Below, one piece after another: positions 24,207 through 27,767 of a stretch of 27,767 bases of DNA. The notes beneath the pieces are model-generated. The model saw only the letters and a list, made by a program, of their open reading frames with translations, was not told the origin of the DNA and searched no databases. Source of the stretch: Euryarchaeota archaeon UBA251 (GTDB lineage Archaea; Thermoplasmatota; Poseidoniia; Poseidoniales; Thalassarchaeaceae); assembly GCA_002497905.1 (NCBI GenBank), contig DAFJ01000092.1:547-28313 (forward strand), in the 5' to 3' direction. Both the position numbers and the translations under genes were made by a program. The number at the start of each line of letters is the position of its first letter. Positions within the stretch are counted from its first letter, which is position 1.

Positions 24207-24233
24207 CCTCCAATAAAACGACCCGTAGGGTCG
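24207..24233 (-). promoter_or_regulatory. Hairpin followed by TTTTATT and GGAGG Shine-Dalgarno, 5' leader of the ABC operon
   Basis: On the minus strand a perfect 6-base hairpin, CGACCC-TAC-GGGTCG (24219-24233), is followed directly by TTTTATT and then GGAGG (24207-24211), ten bases before the ABC ATPase ATG. It may be the intrinsic terminator of the upstream glycosyltransferase gene, whose stop is 55 bases away. It may also be a leader structure next to the ribosome binding site. The TATA-like element upstream (24263-24272) would place the hairpin inside the operon's 5' leader. Confidence 0.5.
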
Positions 24234-24262
24234 AGTAAGTATTCAGAAACCGCAGTTTGACT

Positions 24263-24272
24263 GGATATAATC
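24263..24272 (-). promoter_or_regulatory. TATA-box-like element for the ABC operon
   Basis: On the minus strand GATTATATCC lies about 67-76 bases upstream of the first ABC ATPase start. An archaeal start site 25-27 bases downstream would fall near 24240, leaving a leader of about 45 bases with the hairpin and Shine-Dalgarno. It is the clearest TATA-like sequence in the 92-base gap. Confidence 0.4.
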
Positions 24273-24288
24273 GTATGTTCTGTGACAA

Positions 24289-25422
24289 TCAGAGAATCTG
24301 ATCATAAACTGAAGCCTGAATTACACCAATTTCAGATGGACTTCTCTTCTCAGCACTACGAATCATCTCTTCATCAATCGGCCGTATTGGTACATCTCTG
24401 TTAGTCCATACTCTATGCATATCCTCGATAGCCGTGCACCAAACATCGCGATTGAAAGCTGGAAGAATACTTCGCATTGGAGGGTGTTCATTCTGTGCAC
24501 CCAAATCGTTCACAAGGACTGGGCAACCGGAGGCCATAGCTTCGACAACAGGGAGCCCGAAGCCTTCTGCAGCCGACGGAAAGAGGAGGGCCTCGACGTT
24601 CTGCTCCAAAGCGATGAGGTCCTCTTCCTCGACCCGCCCATGCCACCGCATACGAACTCCCAGATCGGTTGCCTTCTTCTTCAATCGATTCTCGGCGAGC
24701 GAAGATGACTCCGCTCCAACCTTGTGTAACAGGACATCGCGACGAACAGAGACATCGAGAGCACCGATAATCTCCAATGCGAAGTCAAGAGCCTTGCGTC
24801 TATCTTCGCTTCCGACCACGAGAAGATGCATAGAATCCGACTCGAGATTAGGGGAGGGATGACGGCCAGAGCGAGGATCACGGGAACTAAGGTCGACGCT
24901 GTTAGGGACAACAAAGGTGCGGAGTTCTGGAAGGAAGCGCTTAACGTGAGCAGCCGTGGCCTCGCTGATACACAAAGCGGCATCTGCTCTTCGAAGCCCT
25001 GCAATCAATCGACGGATGTCCATCCTGCGAACGAATCCTGGTTTCTGACCAATCTGAATTGGACCCCATTCTGTATCGAGGACCTGGGGGTCGAGATGGA
25101 AGAGGTCGTGAATAGTGACAACAACAGGGCATCCTGCATTTTCTGGAACAAGATGCGCTTGTTCCTGATCTGTGATATGAACAATACTTGGAGTTCTATT
25201 GGCTATTTCTGAGGCCACTTTGCGAGGGTGAATTGACCATCTCTTACGAAGGCGCTTTACAGCACCTTGGCCATCATTGAGAGGATGTTCGATTTCACCT
25301 GCAAGTGACCAACCCATGACTAGGCCTGTGCGAAGTCTTTCTGTGACGGCATTATGGGCCCGCCCTAATCCAGATTCTATTGGGAGCGCGCCCCCACGAA
25401 CCACCAGAACGGACTTGTCCAT
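24289..25422 (-). CDS. GT4-family glycosyltransferase
   Basis: The 377-residue protein has the GT-B two-domain layout. The N-terminal half includes S-G-L-G-R and V-V-T-I-H-D-L-F-H (101-109), the acceptor-side strand seen in GT4 enzymes. The C-terminal half has H-L-L-V-V-G-S-E-D-R-R-K near 199-210 and the nucleotide-sugar motif E286-G-F-G-L-P-V-V-E294 (E-x7-E), followed by A-S-G-C-P-V. It should transfer a sugar from an activated donor with retention of configuration, for surface polysaccharide, glycolipid or glycoprotein. Acceptor is unknown. No membrane helix is seen. It is divergent from the second glycosyltransferase across 80 bases, which suggests a shared pathway. ATG 25422 sits directly before the first strand (S-V-L-V-V-R-G-G). 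Confidence 0.9.
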   Translation of the reverse strand: MDKSVLVVRGGALPIESGLGRAHNAVTERLRTGLVMGWSLAGEIEHPLNDGQGAVKRLRKRWSIHPRKVASEIANRTPSIVHITDQEQAHLVPENAGCPVVVTIHDLFHLDPQVLDTEWGPIQIGQKPGFVRRMDIRRLIAGLRRADAALCISEATAAHVKRFLPELRTFVVPNSVDLSSRDPRSGRHPSPNLESDSMHLLVVGSEDRRKALDFALEIIGALDVSVRRDVLLHKVGAESSSLAENRLKKKATDLGVRMRWHGRVEEEDLIALEQNVEALLFPSAAEGFGLPVVEAMASGCPVLVNDLGAQNEHPPMRSILPAFNRDVWCTAIEDMHRVWTNRDVPIRPIDEEMIRSAEKRSPSEIGVIQASVYDQIL

Positions 25423-25502
25423 ACTGGATGGAGGACGAATCTTCGCTTCAACCCTGACGCTCTGTCGCCACCTTGATGCCGAATGATGGAGAACATCGAA
25501 CT

Positions 25503-26741
25503 ATGAGCGAAGATTCGCAGGGGCCACCCTTGCTCGTCATCAAGGGATCATTCGCACAGTATGGTGGAGCCGAACGTGATGTCGTGAGGCAACTTGAGGC
25601 ATGGTCACATGTCTTCGAGGAAGTCCGTATCGCGACACTGCACTCACATCCTGAGCTTGAAGCCGAGACGAAACGATTGGGCATCCCACTATTCACGCCT
25701 ACAGATACATGGACAGAAGGCAGTTCTGCCATCGATCGGATCACAGCAGGTTCGAGTCGAGCAGCATCCAAGGCATGGCGTAAATTCCTGACAAGTGGCG
25801 GGGATACCGGCACCCTGACCAATGCTCTGGACGGTATCACGGCTGTTCATCTCGTCTCCGGTGCGGGCTCACTAGAGGTTGTAGGTGCATTACCAAATGA
25901 GATTGGAGTCCATGTCCATATGCTCGAACCGAACCGTGGGTTACATGGAGAAACTGTACTTTGGGCACGAATCGATGGTAGTCAACCCAGACCTCCAACA
26001 TTGACTCGTTTCCTACTAACTATCCCTCGTCGCCGAGATAAGCGAATCGTCAAACAACTTGCAAGTAGGGCTCAATGCCGATTTAGCGGAAACTCTCCCT
26101 ATATTCAGTCACGCATCAAGGAAGTATACGATATCGAAGCAGGCGTATTCCTACCATGCGTAGATACCAATCTCTGGACTACGGACAAGAAGTCCACTGT
26201 AACAGATTCAGACTATGTGGTTACCATCGGCCGAGCAAGTTGGGTAAAAGGAACATGGGAATGTATCGACATGTTAGCTAATTCAAAATTGAAGCTCGTT
26301 CTTGTTGGAGGAGGTGACCCCTCTGATCTTGAGATGCTCAGTAAACATGCTGAAACGAACCAAGTGGAATTAGAAGTCGCACCACGACTCGGTCATTCCG
26401 AACTAGTAGAATTGATGGCTTCCGCTCGTGCCATCATTTCACTTGCACATGGCGAACCCTTCGGCCTCACTCCAGTTGAAGCCCATGCGGTAGGCACACC
26501 TGCCCTGATGGTAGACGAAGGTGGATTCAGGACAACTGTGGAGGATGGAGTATCTGGTCGCCTATTGCCGCGCGGCGACAAAAATGCATGGATGCAAGCC
26601 TTTCAGGAAGCAGCAGATCCAGAAAATCGGTCTAAATGGGGGATCGCCGGGAGAAAGAAAATCAAAGAACTCGGATTAGATTCCAATAGTAGAGCAAGAG
26701 ATTTACAATCAATCATTCAAGGACAAGAAACCTGGACTTAA
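25503..26741 (+). CDS. GT4-family glycosyltransferase
   Basis: Numbering is from ATG 25503 (412 residues). It opens with the GT4 N-terminal pattern I-K-G-S-F-A-Q-Y-G-G-A-E-R-D-V-V (G-G-A-E-R loop after the first strand). The C-terminal domain has V-V-T-I-G-R-A-S-W-V-K-G, L-V-L-V-G-G-G-D, and the donor motif E318-P-F-G-L-T-P-V-E326 followed by A-x-A-V-G-T-P-A-L. These place it in the retaining GT4 group. It has no signal or membrane helix. A TTG at 25473 would add ten residues; ATG 25503 is preferred. Its stop overlaps the convergent membrane-protein gene by four bases (TTAA). Paired head-to-head with the other GT4 gene, it probably acts in the same glycan pathway. Confidence 0.9.
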   Translation: MSEDSQGPPLLVIKGSFAQYGGAERDVVRQLEAWSHVFEEVRIATLHSHPELEAETKRLGIPLFTPTDTWTEGSSAIDRITAGSSRAASKAWRKFLTSGGDTGTLTNALDGITAVHLVSGAGSLEVVGALPNEIGVHVHMLEPNRGLHGETVLWARIDGSQPRPPTLTRFLLTIPRRRDKRIVKQLASRAQCRFSGNSPYIQSRIKEVYDIEAGVFLPCVDTNLWTTDKKSTVTDSDYVVTIGRASWVKGTWECIDMLANSKLKLVLVGGGDPSDLEMLSKHAETNQVELEVAPRLGHSELVELMASARAIISLAHGEPFGLTPVEAHAVGTPALMVDEGGFRTTVEDGVSGRLLPRGDKNAWMQAFQEAADPENRSKWGIAGRKKIKELGLDSNSRARDLQSIIQGQETWT

Positions 26742-27163
26742 TTCTCGCTATTGGCATCAGTTTCCGATTGTTCGGGGGAAATTGAATATAGCAATAGAAC
26801 AAGAGTAGCAGAAACAGGAATCATTGTAGCGAATAGGAACTTGAATTCAAATTCCATGAGACCGGTTGTCCAACCATAAATCTCCAATAATACGGTTGAC
26901 CCAAGACCGAATGCAAAGAAACGTCCGAAGATGTGTAGGTTTTCCTTTACATAAATCGATACGAGCCATTGTGACAAGCCAAGAAAAATTGCAAACACTC
27001 CCACATACATACTCACAAAAATACCATACTCAGTAAGATGGGGACCAACTGCTATAGCAGTTCTTGGCGTTAAAAGAAAAGCTATTCCGAGTAATATTGG
27101 TAGGGTGCCAGTCAACTTCATAATAGTAGATAGGCCAATTGAGGAGCCTTCATCTTCTTCCAT
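26738..27163 (-). CDS. Small membrane protein, about four transmembrane segments, unknown function
   Basis: From ATG 27163 the protein is 141 residues. It has an acidic N-terminus (M-E-E-D-E-G-S-S), about four hydrophobic helices and an acidic C-tail (S-P-E-Q-S-E-T-D-A-N-S-E-N). An ATG at 27274 would extend it by 37 residues. That extension would collide with the start region of the divergent lipoprotein and adds no domain, so I reject it. I recognise no family. The small size with conserved-looking Trp/Gly in loops resembles uncharacterised integral membrane proteins. It is convergent with the glycosyltransferase gene (four-base overlap) and divergent from the lipoprotein gene. Confidence 0.7.
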   Translation of the reverse strand: MEEDEGSSIGLSTIMKLTGTLPILLGIAFLLTPRTAIAVGPHLTEYGIFVSMYVGVFAIFLGLSQWLVSIYVKENLHIFGRFFAFGLGSTVLLEIYGWTTGLMEFEFKFLFATMIPVSATLVLLLYSISPEQSETDANSEN

Positions 27164-27198
27164 GATTACAAGAAGTGGCGATAAGCATGAAAACACTT

Positions 27199-27212
27199 TG
27201 TCAAAATTGACA
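27199..27212. promoter_or_regulatory. Operator-like inverted repeat TGTCAA-AA-TTGACA
   Basis: A perfect 6-base inverted repeat with a 2-base spacer lies in the 109-base divergent gap between the small membrane protein (start 27163) and the lipoprotein gene (start 27273). The 14-base near-palindrome with a short centre is the size of a dimeric helix-turn-helix operator half-site pair. It is 36 bases upstream of the leftward start. Confidence 0.4.
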
Positions 27213-27240
27213 TACATCTCAATGATTTGAATAAGACCAG

Positions 27241-27248
27241 ATATTAAA
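27241..27248 (+). promoter_or_regulatory. TATA-box-like element for the lipoprotein gene
   Basis: ATATTAAA lies 25-32 bases upstream of ATG 27273, the spacing expected for a nearly leaderless archaeal transcript. No Shine-Dalgarno is seen before that ATG, in keeping with this reading. Confidence 0.45.
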
Positions 27249-27272
27249 CGCCCTCTTACAATGCATAATAAC

Positions 27273-27767
27273 ATGCGCGGAAAAGCATTGACTCTTGCAC
27301 TCTTGATGATTGTATCTTCTTTGGCGGGTTGTGTTACAGAAGATAGAGAAAGAGATGATAGCGATAGTTATGATTCAGAAATTTCTGTGCCAATTGAATA
27401 TCCTGTTGATGAGGATGGAGATGGTTTGTCAGATGAGGAAGAAGAACAAAATGGCACAGACCCACTTCTTTGGGACACCGATGGAGATGGTGTCTCAGAT
27501 GGTTGGGAAATATATCATGGATATGATCCATTGAATGGAAGTGACGGTGCTCCTCGTGCATTGTGCGAATGGAATGAAGCAGATTGGATAGAGGCCTCTG
27601 ATCGCGGAGTAGAAGCCTACTGTCACTACAGTGATGAATGGTATGAGGAATTATGTGAGCAGAGGAACGGAACTTGGATTGAATCTTCAGATAGATCAAG
27701 AGAATCCTACTGTGACTTAGACGATAATCAAGATGATGATGACAGAGAAATCACACAGGAAGATTGT
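27273..27767 (+). CDS. Lipoprotein with thrombospondin type 3-like repeats and 30-residue tandem repeats, 3' truncated by window end
   Basis: The frame is open from ATG 27273 to the end of the window (165 codons, no stop). It begins with a lipoprotein signal: M-R-G-K, a hydrophobic core, then the lipobox L-A-G-C with C20 as the likely lipid-modified residue. After an acidic linker come two calcium-type thrombospondin-3-like motifs, D-E-D-G-D-G-L-S-D and D-T-D-G-D-G-V-S-D, with G-T-D-P after the first. Then follow two 30-residue Cys-containing repeats (see separate entry). It should be exported and anchored on the outer face of the cytoplasmic membrane. An in-frame ATG at 27261 would add four residues; 27273 fits the TATA-like element better. 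Function unknown; such repeat lipoproteins often bind calcium or mediate surface contacts. Confidence 0.8.
   Translation, partial: MRGKALTLALLMIVSSLAGCVTEDRERDDSDSYDSEISVPIEYPVDEDGDGLSDEEEEQNGTDPLLWDTDGDGVSDGWEIYHGYDPLNGSDGAPRALCEWNEADWIEASDRGVEAYCHYSDEWYEELCEQRNGTWIESSDRSRESYCDLDDNQDDDDREITQEDC
27561..27740 (+). repeat. Two tandem 90-base (30-residue) repeats within the lipoprotein gene
   Basis: Unit 1 (27561-27650) and unit 2 (27651-27740) are exactly 30 codons each, both starting L-C-E. They share W-I-E-(A/S)-S-D-R-x-x-E-(A/S)-Y-C at the same offset, with two Cys per unit. The DNA has drifted at most third positions, so the duplication is old and kept at protein level. The sequence ending in E-D-C at the window edge may begin a further unit. 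Confidence 0.7.

Noticed and set aside
27164..27274. N-terminal extension of the small membrane protein to the ATG at 27274
   Set aside because: It would overlap the start of the divergent lipoprotein gene and cover its promoter and the operator-like repeat, without adding a recognisable domain.

Overview
The window looks like a piece of a compact archaeal genome, most likely a marine planktonic Thermoplasmatota-like lineage such as Marine Group II (Poseidoniales). This assignment is inference from gene content. A Taw1/TYW1 wyosine enzyme, found in archaea and eukaryotes, sits beside genes of bacterial flavour (oligoribonuclease, MsrA, MscS, an AlkB-like oxygenase). There are large acidic secreted proteins with LDL-receptor-like and thrombospondin-3-like repeats, and one ends in an archaeal-type sorting tail. 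Genes are tightly packed: the longest gene-free stretch is about 176 bases (9105-9280), several convergent pairs overlap at their stop codons, and operon genes overlap by a few bases. I see no rRNA, tRNA, CRISPR array, insertion sequence or replication origin.

Layout. 1-351 is the end of an S15/CocE-type hydrolase. 361-2954 is a leftward operon: an acidic SHOCT-like protein, then two genes that appear to share a CARF-like sensor fold. The second of these carries a PD-(D/E)XK-like nuclease domain. This A+T-rich pair is my main candidate for an undescribed sensor-effector system. 3017-6492 holds a JAMM metalloprotease, oligoribonuclease, an MFS exporter and a membrane protein. 6543-9104 is a redox and lipid block: an OsmC protein, an AlkB-like di-iron oxygenase, a 46-residue zinc-ribbon protein, an unknown protein and MsrA.

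9281-15770 runs rightward: Taw1, a large secreted protein with His/Asp-rich and LDLa-like segments, its translationally coupled membrane partner, and an MscS channel. 15776-18658 is an RND/MMPL exporter. 18752-24196 is a three-gene leftward operon: ABC ATPase, a giant FtsX/MacB-type permease with a pentapeptide-repeat insert, and a second ABC ATPase with a C-terminal zinc ribbon. 24289-26741 is a divergent pair of GT4 glycosyltransferases. The window ends with a small membrane protein and, divergent from it, the start of a lipoprotein with thrombospondin-3-like and 30-residue tandem repeats.

The gene set suggests an investment in the cell envelope and secretion: two exporters, an ABC exchanger, glycosyltransferases, secreted repeat proteins and a mechanosensitive channel. 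Oxidative-damage repair and tRNA/RNA metabolism genes lie among them.
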